Source: UBA1724 sp051884615
Lineage (GTDB): Bacteria; Verrucomicrobiota; Lentisphaeria; Oligosphaerales; Oligosphaeraceae
DNA: 64,000 nt
Assembly (NCBI GenBank): GCA_051884615.1
Contig: JBJEVT010000038.1
Span: forward strand, 1-64,000
Reading direction: 5' to 3'
Shown here: in pieces, positions 21,138-28,657 of the stretch
Layout: every line of letters begins with the position of its first letter
Position numbering within the stretch: the first letter of the stretch is position 1
The notes under the pieces: model-generated
What the model was told of the DNA's origin: nothing
Seen by the model: only the letters and a program-made list of their open reading frames with translations
Database searches by the model: none
Program-made: the position numbers and the translations under genes

Positions 21138-21232
21138 TTCCCGGTCTCTTTCTCGTCTGGCGGTTGTCCGTCAAGGGGAGGGGGACGCTCACAAACCCAA
21201 ATCGTGTCCACAGGAACACAACCCAGAAAACC

Positions 21233-21826
21233 ATGAAAAGATCGTTTGTCTTCACCCTGGTTGCGGCGATTGCTGCAGTGATGTGCGGTTGCCAGAATCT
21301 CCAACCGAAGAAGCCGCTTGCTCCGGTCATCACCAGCCGCACGGTCTCTCCCGCAGCTGTTGAAGAGGCTCCCACCACCCGGGCCCATGGGCCGGTGAAC
21401 TCCTACCGTCCCCTGTATGCGGTGGATTCCACTCAGATTCTCAGTGCCAAGGTCACCGGCATTTCCAGCAAGGAAGGCGCCGAGAAGGCCGCCATCTCCA
21501 AGTTCCTGCTGGACAACCAGTGCGAGGACATCTTCGTGGTGAAGAAGATTGTCACCAGCTGGAGCAACGACAGATATGACGGCGAGGTCTTCGGCTATCC
21601 CGTCACCGTGGTCGGGGTGGACGAAATCAAGACCGGCATCTACGAGCAGGCTCCCGACGGCTCCCTCAAGCCCATGGAGAAGCTGGAGCACAAGCTGGTC
21701 TACAAGCAGCCCTATGTGAAGACTGTGGACAAGGTTCTCACCGTGAAGGGTGAGGATGGCAAGACCATCGTCCAGGAGAAGGTGCCTGTTCCCGGCCGCT
21801 GGGAGTACACCCCCTTCGGCGAATAG
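21233..21826 (+). CDS. Lipoprotein of unknown family, paralog A
   Basis: 197 aa. A signal peptide ends at a lipobox Cys near residue 20 (AAVMCGCQN). The mature protein starts QNLQPKK with a Pro/Thr/Ala-rich linker to about residue 55. A globular part follows with RPLYAVDSTQILSAK, DNQCEDIFVVKKIVTSW and GYPVTVVGVDEIKTGIYEQA, ending WEYTPFGE. The next gene encodes a clear paralog. I do not recognise the family; the central part has the alternating strand/helix look of small secreted lipoproteins. The ATG at 21233 is chosen for the signal peptide; the open frame further upstream is noise. Confidence 0.75.
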   Translation: MKRSFVFTLVAAIAAVMCGCQNLQPKKPLAPVITSRTVSPAAVEEAPTTRAHGPVNSYRPLYAVDSTQILSAKVTGISSKEGAEKAAISKFLLDNQCEDIFVVKKIVTSWSNDRYDGEVFGYPVTVVGVDEIKTGIYEQAPDGSLKPMEKLEHKLVYKQPYVKTVDKVLTVKGEDGKTIVQEKVPVPGRWEYTPFGE

Positions 21827-21955
21827 CAGTCTTGGGGACCAGTCGTCTTCCGTTCTCCCGGGGAGTCTCTTTCCCTGTATGCGGGGCGCGGGGATGGAAC
21901 GGTCTATTCCATTGACATTCAACGAAACGCAAAACCCAACGCAAGGAATTTTCCC

Positions 21956-22678
21956 ATGAAAAAGATGTTTGCCCTCCTCTCTCTGGCGGCAGTGGCCGCC
22001 GCGATGTGCAGCTGCCAAAATCTCCAGCCCCCCAAGAAGGTGGCGCCTGTGGTGACTGGCAATTTTGTCTCCACCGCCGCCGCCCCCGTGGCGCCCACCA
22101 CCAAGGCCATGGGGCCTGTGAGCACCTACCGCCCCCTCTACTCCGTGGATTCCACCAAGATTCTTAGCGCCAAGGGCGGAATCAAGACCTCGGAAGAGGC
22201 GGCAAAGGAGGATGCCGTGGCCCAGTTCATCATCGAAAACCAGTGCGAAGACATCTTCGTGGTGAAGAACGTCTTTACCAACTGGAGCGATGGCAATGTG
22301 GAATGCGAAATCTATGGCTACCCCGTGAGCGTGGTGGGCGTGGATGAAATCAAGACCGGCATCTACGAGCAGGCTCCCGATGGCACCCTCAAGCCCATGG
22401 AGAAGATGGAGCACAAGCTGGTCTACAAGCAGCCCTACACGAAGGAAGTCAAGGAGGCCGTGAAACTCGCCGATGGCACCATCGGCGTGGCCACCAAGAC
22501 CCAGGCCGTCGCCGGCCGCTGGGAATACACCCCCTTCAGTGGAGACACCGCTTGCCAGGCCCCTGCCGCGGACGCGGAAGAGGCCGAGGACGAAGAGGCT
22601 CCCGCCAAGGAGGAGGAAGGCACCGCCATTCCCGGACTGCCCGTGAGTCTCCCCGTGAAGCTGCCCTTCGGATTCTAA
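21956..22678 (+). CDS. Lipoprotein of unknown family, paralog B
   Basis: 240 aa. It has the same plan as the preceding gene: lipobox AAAMCSCQNLQPPKK, then SVDSTKILSAK, NQCEDIFVVKNVFTNWS, GYPVSVVGVDEIKTGIYEQAPDG and KPMEKMEHKLVYKQPY. It differs by a longer acidic C-terminus (EEAEDEEAPAKEEE) and a final LPVSLPVKLPFGF. It is 129 bp after paralog A, with TTGACA 44 bp before its start, so it may have its own promoter. Tandem duplication is the simplest origin. The function is unknown and an envelope location is inferred from the lipobox. Confidence 0.75.
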   Translation: MKKMFALLSLAAVAAAMCSCQNLQPPKKVAPVVTGNFVSTAAAPVAPTTKAMGPVSTYRPLYSVDSTKILSAKGGIKTSEEAAKEDAVAQFIIENQCEDIFVVKNVFTNWSDGNVECEIYGYPVSVVGVDEIKTGIYEQAPDGTLKPMEKMEHKLVYKQPYTKEVKEAVKLADGTIGVATKTQAVAGRWEYTPFSGDTACQAPAADAEEAEDEEAPAKEEEGTAIPGLPVSLPVKLPFGF

Positions 22679-22699
22679 TCTGAATCACGGACCAAAGAA

Positions 22700-22771
22700 C
22701 CAGCCTCGGGACAGGAACGAGGGACAGAGCCCCGCCAGGGGGTCTCTCGCCTCTCCTCCGTCCGAGGCTGG
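22700..22771. terminator. Large imperfect stem-loop after paralog B
   Basis: CCAGCCTCGG (22700-22709) pairs with CCGAGGCTGG (22762-22771). Inner complementary tracts (GGAC/GTCC, GAGGGACAGAG with CTCTC/CCTC, CCCC/GGGG) can extend the structure through most of the 72 nt. There is no U tract. It is either a transcript-end structure or a small folded repeat element. Confidence 0.5.
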
Positions 22772-22820
22772 ATTTCTTCGTCTCGTCCGGCAAGGAAAGG
22801 CGCGAACTAGGCTTTGCGTT

Positions 22821-22850
22821 TTTATAATTACTTTAATACAAATATGTTAT
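22821..22850 (+). promoter_or_regulatory. AT-rich promoter-like element ahead of the PEGA-like gene
   Basis: TTTATAA...AATATGTTAT contains TATAAT at 22823-22828, a good -10 box 20 nt before the ATG. No clear -35 box is seen. The 30 nt match 61956-61985 at 23 of 30 positions without gaps, unusual in this GC-rich window. Confidence 0.45.
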
Positions 22851-23880
22851 GAATAAACTTTTTCTCGTTTTCCTGGGGACTGCGTTTTTCATGACGTCCC
22901 TGGTGGGTCATGCCCAGGAATTGCCTGCCAAGAAGATCACCTTGTTCCTGGCCAGTGTGGAGACGGCGGGCACCCGGGCCCAGAATGCCTTGGAAATGCC
23001 CCAGATTCCCGCCTTCACGGTGGAGCCGGCCTGGACGGAGGAGCAGATCGCCTCCGCGCCTCCGCTGAAGGCGATGGCCATGATCGAGGAGAACATGGAG
23101 CGGGCCCGCCAGGGGATGAGGGTGCGCAATGAGATTGCTCTTCAGAATTATCGGGCGCAGAAGGCACACATGGAGGGGATTCTGGCCAAGCTCCAAGGGA
23201 CGCGGTTTGGCTCCCAGGTGCTTCTGGCCCTGGACAAATTCGCCGGGTTCGCCGCGGAGTGCTTCGATCCGGACTGCCTGGAGTTCTTTCATCGCATGGA
23301 CACGGAGACCCAGCTCCAGGAGTCCTTTCTGGGAGACACTCCCGTGGACCTTGCCACGGCGGCGTATTTTCTCAAGCTGGTCTTCGACAATCCCCATGAG
23401 GAGAAATCCGAGGGGTATGTGTCGGGCACCCACATCAGCCGGAAGAAATATCAGCAGAAACTCACCTACGAGGTGCAGGATATGGGGGGGAAGATGATTA
23501 CGGCGGGCAATGTCACCAAGGAACATTCCGTGTCCCGGGGGGATGCGGGCGCAGTTGCCGGGGAGGAGGAGGGAGTGACGGTGCAACTGGTGGAGGAATG
23601 TCTGAAGGAGGTGGCGCAGCGCATCAACACGTTCTTCGTGGCAAAGGTGACCGTGAAACTGGTCTCTTCCCGGAAAGGGGATGGCGAGTTCAATCCCGAA
23701 GCCGCCGTTCTCCTGGTGGATGGGGAGGAGCAGATGACGGATACGGAGTTCTCCCTGGTGAAGGGCAAGCATCTCTTCAGCGTGGAGCTGGAGGGCTACA
23801 CCCAGAAGGGGGGCGCCCTGCGGAAAATCACCAAGGGAAGCACCATCAAAATCGTTCTCGCCCCGGAAATCGCTCCTTGA
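22849..23880 (+). CDS. Exported protein with C-terminal PEGA-like domain
   Basis: 343 aa. The signal peptide spans about residues 1-23, ending VGHAQE. The middle is helical and charged with no family I recognise. The C-terminal part, about residues 265-343 (AKVTVKLVSSRKGDGEFNPEAAVLLVDGEEQ, then LVKGKHLFSVELEGYTQKGG), resembles a PEGA beta-sandwich, often found on envelope proteins. The start lies within an AT-rich promoter-like element and lacks a Shine-Dalgarno. The downstream gene, 28 bp away, is another exported protein, so the two are probably one unit. The function is unknown. Confidence 0.65.
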   Translation: MNKLFLVFLGTAFFMTSLVGHAQELPAKKITLFLASVETAGTRAQNALEMPQIPAFTVEPAWTEEQIASAPPLKAMAMIEENMERARQGMRVRNEIALQNYRAQKAHMEGILAKLQGTRFGSQVLLALDKFAGFAAECFDPDCLEFFHRMDTETQLQESFLGDTPVDLATAAYFLKLVFDNPHEEKSEGYVSGTHISRKKYQQKLTYEVQDMGGKMITAGNVTKEHSVSRGDAGAVAGEEEGVTVQLVEECLKEVAQRINTFFVAKVTVKLVSSRKGDGEFNPEAAVLLVDGEEQMTDTEFSLVKGKHLFSVELEGYTQKGGALRKITKGSTIKIVLAPEIAP

Positions 23881-23908
23881 ACCACGGAAGACAAGCCCCC
23901 GGAATCCC

Positions 23909-24718
23909 ATGCGTAAAACCGCCCTGTCATTTATCCTTCCCCTCCTGGCCTCCCTGTTCTTCGTCGAAGCCCTCCCCGCCCAGGATGCCGCGGACAAGCC
24001 TCGCCTGATGCTCTCTCTTCAGAAGGAGAAGATTCTGGATAACAGTGGCAATCTCCGGGCTGTGGACCGGATGGACATGATCGAAAAACTCCACCAGAAA
24101 CTCCTGGACCGGGGATTCCAGGTGCTGGACGAGGGAGAGATGGTGGAAGCCCTCAAAAATGCCGAAAAGGCGGAACTCCTGGGGGGCATGGCCCAGGAGG
24201 GGGCGGGGGAATCCATGGTGGCGCCGCGGTACTACATCCAGATGGCGGTGTCGGAATGTCGCTTCCTCATGGGCCCGGAGAGAAAACGGGTGTATCACAT
24301 GAAAATGCAGCTGAATGCGCTGGATGCCCGCACCGGAGCCCGCATCGTCTCCGTCGCCAATGGCGAGCCCGTGGTCGCGGATACCGTTCCCCTGGCCATC
24401 GAAAGCTGTGTCTCTCTGATGGTGGAGAAATTCACGGCGCAACTTCCCGAGGAGTTCCGCCCCGCCGCCTTGGAAGGCACGGTCATCAAGGTCGCCCCGG
24501 GACGAATCCTGGTGAAAATCGACGGGGCGCGACTCAAGGTGGGGGATGTGCTCAAGGCGTATCGTCAGGAGGAAATCGATCTGGGGGACGGGGAGTTCGA
24601 CATGGACGAAACGTTGACCGGATTCCTTACGGTCACCGAGGTGAAGACGAACTTCGTGGCTTGTGCCCCCTCCACCGAAGACCATGACATCCAGAAGGAG
24701 GATGTGGTGCGCCCCTGA
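23909..24718 (+). CDS. Exported protein with FlgT_C-like domain (CsgG/LpoB-like plan)
   Basis: 269 aa. A signal peptide covers about residues 1-24 (ending LPAQDA). Residues 30-70 (RLMLSLQKEKIL, then KLHQKLLDRGFQVLDEGEMVEALKNAE) look like the strand-helix start of CsgG/LpoB-type envelope proteins. The C-terminus (VIKVAPGRILVKIDGARLKVGDVLKAYRQ, GFLTVTEVKTNFVAC, IQKEDVVRP) resembles the FlgT C-terminal domain often attached to them. The overall assignment is inference. It follows the PEGA-like gene by 28 bp and closes the four-gene envelope cluster. Confidence 0.6.
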   Translation: MRKTALSFILPLLASLFFVEALPAQDAADKPRLMLSLQKEKILDNSGNLRAVDRMDMIEKLHQKLLDRGFQVLDEGEMVEALKNAEKAELLGGMAQEGAGESMVAPRYYIQMAVSECRFLMGPERKRVYHMKMQLNALDARTGARIVSVANGEPVVADTVPLAIESCVSLMVEKFTAQLPEEFRPAALEGTVIKVAPGRILVKIDGARLKVGDVLKAYRQEEIDLGDGEFDMDETLTGFLTVTEVKTNFVACAPSTEDHDIQKEDVVRP

Positions 24719-25116
24719 AGAAGGGAAGAGGGTTCACGGGGGGGGGGCAAGTCGTTGCCCGGCGCCTGCAGGCAGCACAGAGGAGGAGTCCCTGGAAAGC
24801 CCGCATCTCCTCCAGGAATATTTGCTTTTGCCGGCGTCTGCTGCCCCAGGATCTCTGCACCGGCCCTGCCGCAGGGGAAGCCACCGACACTGGCTCTACG
24901 CCCCCTCTTTGGGAGCGTCACCCACGCGGGAATCTGCGCGGTCCACGAGAATCTGCTGTCCCGTCCCCTGTCAGCGGGGGGGGGTGGCATCAAACATGGG
25001 GCGGGACATGCGGAAGCATGGACCGCCCCTTCTGCGCCCCCCGAACGCCGGCTTGCCGGCGTACCCGTCCCTGTCCTGTTTCCGCCCGTGTGTGCGTCTT
25101 CCGGGCGTTTCCGCGT
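24719..25116. other. Gene-free convergent gap with perfect hairpin
   Basis: It lies between a plus-strand and a minus-strand gene, both ending here. ACGCCGGC-TT-GCCGGCGT (25045-25062) is a perfect 8-bp stem, plausibly a transcription end for either strand although no U tract follows. I see no ORF, tRNA or other RNA gene in the rest. Confidence 0.45.
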
Positions 25117-25869
25117 TTATTTCCCCAGGAACTTTTGGAGTCCCAGGAGGCATTTCCTGACGCCTTCCATGGCGGGGAGCGCGGGGGATTCGTATTCCAC
25201 CACGAGCCAATCGGTTTCCCGGGAGGCGCGGCAGAATTCCACCACTTCCTTCCAGGGGCAGTCGTCCTCCCCGATGACGGGATCGAATCCTCCGGAGAAG
25301 CTATAGGGTTTGGCGTGGACGGAGCGGCAGCGTCCGGCGAGCCGGGGCAATTCCTCCATCACCGTGGCGCCGGCCTCCATGGCGTTGCCGGTGTCCAGCT
25401 GGGCCAGGACCCTGGGGGAGGATTCCTGGAAGAGGAGCCGCCAGGGCATTTCCCCGTTTTCCAGGGGCTGGAAATCGGCGTGGTGGCAATGGTATCCGAT
25501 GCGCATTCCGTAATGGGCCAGTTTTTCCGACACCTGGTTCATCCATTGGACTTGCTCTTTCCACTCGGCCAGAGTCTTGGCGGGAAGCCAGGGGAGGACC
25601 GGGGTGGTGGCGCCCACGGCCTGGCAGAGGCGAACGGTGCGCATGAAGTTTTCCTCGGAGAAGTCCGCGGGGCTCATGTGCCAGCCGCAGCAGACCAGTC
25701 CCGATTCCTTGAGGAGGGCGGCGTAGAACTCGGGGGAGTAGGCGGGGGCGCCGGCGAACTCCACTCCCTCATAGCCCATCTCCTTCAGGGCTTTCAGGGT
25801 GGCAAGGGGATTTTCCGCCAGAGCTTCGCGGACGGAATAGAGTTGGACGGCGACAGGGATGTAGACCAT
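25117..25869 (-). CDS. Sugar phosphate isomerase/epimerase (TIM barrel)
   Basis: 250 aa. Key segments fit the xylose isomerase-like barrel: VQLYSVREAL (about 8-17), MGYEGVEFAG (about 31-40), GWHMSP (about 62-67), GYHCHHADFQP (about 129-139), QLDTGNAMEAG (about 160-170) and HAKPYSF (about 189-195). The His/Glu/Asp set would hold a metal. The substrate is unknown; the neighbours suggest handling of a sugar released by the GH4/GH130 enzymes. It is the last gene of a minus-strand operon, 49 bp after GH130. Confidence 0.82.
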   Translation of the reverse strand: MVYIPVAVQLYSVREALAENPLATLKALKEMGYEGVEFAGAPAYSPEFYAALLKESGLVCCGWHMSPADFSEENFMRTVRLCQAVGATTPVLPWLPAKTLAEWKEQVQWMNQVSEKLAHYGMRIGYHCHHADFQPLENGEMPWRLLFQESSPRVLAQLDTGNAMEAGATVMEELPRLAGRCRSVHAKPYSFSGGFDPVIGEDDCPWKEVVEFCRASRETDWLVVEYESPALPAMEGVRKCLLGLQKFLGK

Positions 25870-25918
25870 AGGAGTGGAAAAGAGGGCGTGGGGGGGGATT
25901 GGGGGAGGGGAGCCGGGG

Positions 25919-26995
25919 TTATTTCCCGTTCCATCTTTCGACGCGGAAGTGGACCACGGCCTTGTCCGCGATGCGGGGGGTGGGGGTCATGACGGACCAG
26001 AGCTGGGAGAGGGTGGTGGTGGCCAGGCAGGTGGAGCTGTCTCCCGCCCCGTAGTAGATGCGGAGGGTCTCCTGGTCGTCCTCCAGGATGGCGCCGCAGG
26101 GGAAGACGGTGTTCTTCACCCACAGGTCAGGCAGACCGTTCTCGTATTCCGTCTCGGCGACGAGGAGGGGTTCCTTGGTGATGGCCACCAGCTTGGTGGG
26201 GTCCTCCGGGGAGAAGAGGGCGGCGCCGGCGGTGTATCGCTTGGACCACTTCCGGTTGCCGGGCAGCATGTCCACCCGGTCGGGGTCCACATCCACCGCA
26301 TGGAAAATCAGGAGCCATCCCCTGGGGGTGCGCAGGGGCGGGGCGCCGGCGCCGATCTTGGTGTTGGCCCAGGGGACATCCTCGCAGCCCAGGAAAAGAT
26401 CCTGCTCCCCCCAGTATTTCAGGTCGGGGGAGAAGGCGTACCAGATGTGGAAGGGGGTGCCCCACTGGTTGGAGGGGCGTTCCAGGCGCATGTATTTCCC
26501 GTGGATCTTCTCGGGGAAGAGGACCATGTTCCGCTGCTGGGGGATGCCCAGGTTCACCACGTCAAAGTCCAGTCCCTCGCCCCGCCAGCGGGCGATGCCG
26601 GGGCGTTCGGAATGCTGGTTCTCGAAGCAGAAGGTCAGGTAGAGATGGTCTTCCAGGGTGGTGAGCCGGGCGTCCACCAGCCAGGGCAGGATGGTGTCTC
26701 CGTAGTGGACCCGCACCAGCCCCGGCAGCATCTCGAAATGGATGCCGTCCTGGCTGAAGCCCAGTCCCGTCCCCATGTCGATGGCGGGCATGGAGAAGTC
26801 CTCCTTGAAGTGATCCACCCGGGGGGCGATGACATACTGTCCCTGGAAGCGCGCCACGCCGGCGTTGAAGACATAGGTGGCGGGATAGGGGACGTCCTTT
26901 CGGGTCAGGATGGGATTTCCCTCGTACCGGTGGATGATGGGGGAGGTATGGAGGGGGCCCACGTGGCGGGGCAGATCAAGGAAGGGATTGCGCAT
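25919..26995 (-). CDS. Glycoside hydrolase family 130 phosphorylase/hydrolase
   Basis: 358 aa. It contains YEGNPILTRKDVPYPATYVFNAGV (about residues 24-47), typical of GH130, then KEDFSMPAIDMGTGLGFSQDG, LPWLVDARLTT near 105, and the late segments GAGAPPLRTPRGWLLIFHA and YYGAGDSSTCLA. The five-bladed propeller family phosphorolyses or hydrolyses beta-mannosides, including Man-GlcNAc from N-glycans. There is no signal peptide, so it acts in the cytosol on imported oligosaccharide. It follows GH4 by 15 bp. Confidence 0.9.
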   Translation of the reverse strand: MRNPFLDLPRHVGPLHTSPIIHRYEGNPILTRKDVPYPATYVFNAGVARFQGQYVIAPRVDHFKEDFSMPAIDMGTGLGFSQDGIHFEMLPGLVRVHYGDTILPWLVDARLTTLEDHLYLTFCFENQHSERPGIARWRGEGLDFDVVNLGIPQQRNMVLFPEKIHGKYMRLERPSNQWGTPFHIWYAFSPDLKYWGEQDLFLGCEDVPWANTKIGAGAPPLRTPRGWLLIFHAVDVDPDRVDMLPGNRKWSKRYTAGAALFSPEDPTKLVAITKEPLLVAETEYENGLPDLWVKNTVFPCGAILEDDQETLRIYYGAGDSSTCLATTTLSQLWSVMTPTPRIADKAVVHFRVERWNGK

Positions 26996-27010
26996 GGGGC
27001 AGGGGGAGTT

Positions 27011-28390
27011 CTAGTGGAAGGCGGGGAGCATGTCGCCGTGGGCCTGGATGAGGGCGTCGCACATCTTCACGATGTCGTCGATGCTGAGTTCCGCGGCGCA
27101 GTGGGGGTCCAGCATGGCGGCCTGGTAGACATTCTCCTTCTTCAGGGTGCGGGCCGCCTCGATGGTCATCAGCTGCACATTGATGTTGGTCATGTTCAGG
27201 GCGGCGCACTGGACGGGCAGGGGGCCGACGTAGGTGCCGTGGATGCCCCGCCCGTTCACCAGGCAGGGCACCTCCACCACGGCGTCGGGGACCAGATTGG
27301 GGATGAAGCCCCGGTTCAGCACGTTGCCTCCGATTTGCCGGGGCGTGTTGGTGAGGATGGAATCCATGATGGCGGAGGCGTATTCCCGGCTGAGGCGGTG
27401 TTCCAGGGCGCTCTTCTCCTTCAGTCCCTGGTATTCCTTCTTCCATTCCTCGATCTGCCGGATGCAGCGGCGGGGATATTCATCCAGGGGGATGCCGAAT
27501 TCCCGGATCAGTTCGGGATAGTTCTTCTTGATCCAGTAGGGGGTGTATTCGGAGGAGTGCTCGCTGGATTCCGTCAGATAGTATCCGAAGCGGTTGAGCA
27601 TTTCCAGGCGCACCAGATTGGCGCCGCAGACCTCGGGATGCTCCAGATGCCCCCGGGTCTTCTTCACCATCTGCCGGGCCAGCTTCCGGATCTGGGGATA
27701 GAGATCCTTGCCGTTCCGGGAGATCTCCAGCAGCCAGGCCTGGTGGTTGATGCCGGCGATGCGGCTGTTGATGCCCAGGGTGTCGTCACAACATTCGCCC
27801 TTTATGGCCTCCTCCTCGGTCATCAGACCCAGGGTGATGAGAAGGGAGCAGCCGCAGATCTGGACGCTGTGGCAGAGGCCCACGGTCTTCACGGAGGTGT
27901 TCCGCAGCATGGCGCCGGTGAGCATGGCCATGGGGTTGGTGTAGTTCAGGAACCAGGCGTCCGGGCAGACCTCCTCCATGTCCCGGGCGAAGTCCATCAT
28001 CACGGGAATGGTGCGCAGCGCCCGGAAGATTCCCCCGATGCCCAGGGTGTCCCCAATGGTCTGCTGAAGACCGAATTTCTTGGGAATCTCGAAGTCGATG
28101 ACCGTGGAGGGCTCGTAGCCTCCCACCTGGATGGCGTTCACCACGAAATCCGCATGGGCCAGGGCCTTCTTCCGGTTCTCCACCCCCAGGTAGCAGCGGA
28201 TCTTCGCACGCTCCTGGTTGAAGCTGCTGTTCATCTTCTCCAGGATGGCCTTGGATTCCTGAAGACGGACCCGGTCGATGTCGTACAGCGCAATCTCCGC
28301 ATCCCGCAGGGATTCCCGGCACATGCAGTCTCCCAGGACATTGCGGCAGAACACGGTGCTTCCCGCACCCATGAAGGTGATTTTCGTCAT
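27011..28390 (-). CDS. Glycoside hydrolase family 4 (alpha-galactosidase/alpha-glucosidase type)
   Basis: 459 aa. The N-terminal Rossmann motif ITFMGAGSTVF (residues 4-14) binds NAD. FLNYTNPMAM (about residues 147-156), GLCHSVQ (about 171-177) and GINHQAW (about 198-204) hold the Asn, Cys and His that bind substrate and Mn2+ in GH4. The family cleaves alpha-glycosides by a redox mechanism. The ATG at 28390 is chosen; a TTG start 9 nt upstream is less likely. Its ribosome site AAAGGGG can be locked in a hairpin (28398-28412). It is the first gene of a three-gene catabolic operon. Confidence 0.92.
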   Translation of the reverse strand: MTKITFMGAGSTVFCRNVLGDCMCRESLRDAEIALYDIDRVRLQESKAILEKMNSSFNQERAKIRCYLGVENRKKALAHADFVVNAIQVGGYEPSTVIDFEIPKKFGLQQTIGDTLGIGGIFRALRTIPVMMDFARDMEEVCPDAWFLNYTNPMAMLTGAMLRNTSVKTVGLCHSVQICGCSLLITLGLMTEEEAIKGECCDDTLGINSRIAGINHQAWLLEISRNGKDLYPQIRKLARQMVKKTRGHLEHPEVCGANLVRLEMLNRFGYYLTESSEHSSEYTPYWIKKNYPELIREFGIPLDEYPRRCIRQIEEWKKEYQGLKEKSALEHRLSREYASAIMDSILTNTPRQIGGNVLNRGFIPNLVPDAVVEVPCLVNGRGIHGTYVGPLPVQCAALNMTNINVQLMTIEAARTLKKENVYQAAMLDPHCAAELSIDDIVKMCDALIQAHGDMLPAFH

Positions 28391-28397
28391 AGTGGAC

Positions 28398-28412
28398 AAC
28401 CCCTTTGGGGTT
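28398..28412 (-). promoter_or_regulatory. Hairpin covering the GH4 ribosome-binding site
   Basis: AACCCCTTTGGGGTT is a perfect palindrome with a 3-nt loop, 7 nt before the start. In the mRNA the AAGGGG element is one arm, so folding would hide it. Confidence 0.45.
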
Positions 28413-28490
28413 AGAAAGTTGTGTTGTTATGAAACAAGTGGGTTGCGAAGCAGGAGGGAGACCCGGGCCCGGGGATTTTCCGGACTGACG

Positions 28491-28510
28491 AGATAAGATA
28501 GTCTTTATCT
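28491..28510. promoter_or_regulatory. Dyad AGATAA-N8-TTATCT upstream of GH4 operon
   Basis: AGATAA (28491-28496) and TTATCT (28505-28510) form a 6-bp inverted repeat about 100 bp before the GH4 start, in the 267-bp gap between two minus-strand genes. It is a plausible operator for a sugar-responsive regulator. No regulator is linked to it by sequence. Confidence 0.35.
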
Positions 28511-28657
28511 TCCTGTGCGTCCAACCCAGGAAAGACGCCCCCCTCTTTTCCGAGAGATTTCTTTTCTGAGGGGAGGGGGTGGGGGGAGCGCTTGGTTTGG
28601 GAATATTTGTCTTCCCGCTCTGCCCCGTCCTTCTCCCCCTTTTTTTGTGGGGGTGGA

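Larger units (their letters stand above)
20572..21232. other. 660-bp gene-free region upstream of the lipoprotein pair
   Basis: No ORF has coding character. The region holds the fur promoter side, a long-range 19-nt inverted repeat (20877-20895 and 21119-21137), a TTGACT box near 21024, and a TTGTCAATGTCGCGAC segment near 20957. Its base composition is mixed, with A/T runs. It may contain promoters for the lipoprotein gene or an untranslated RNA. Confidence 0.4.
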
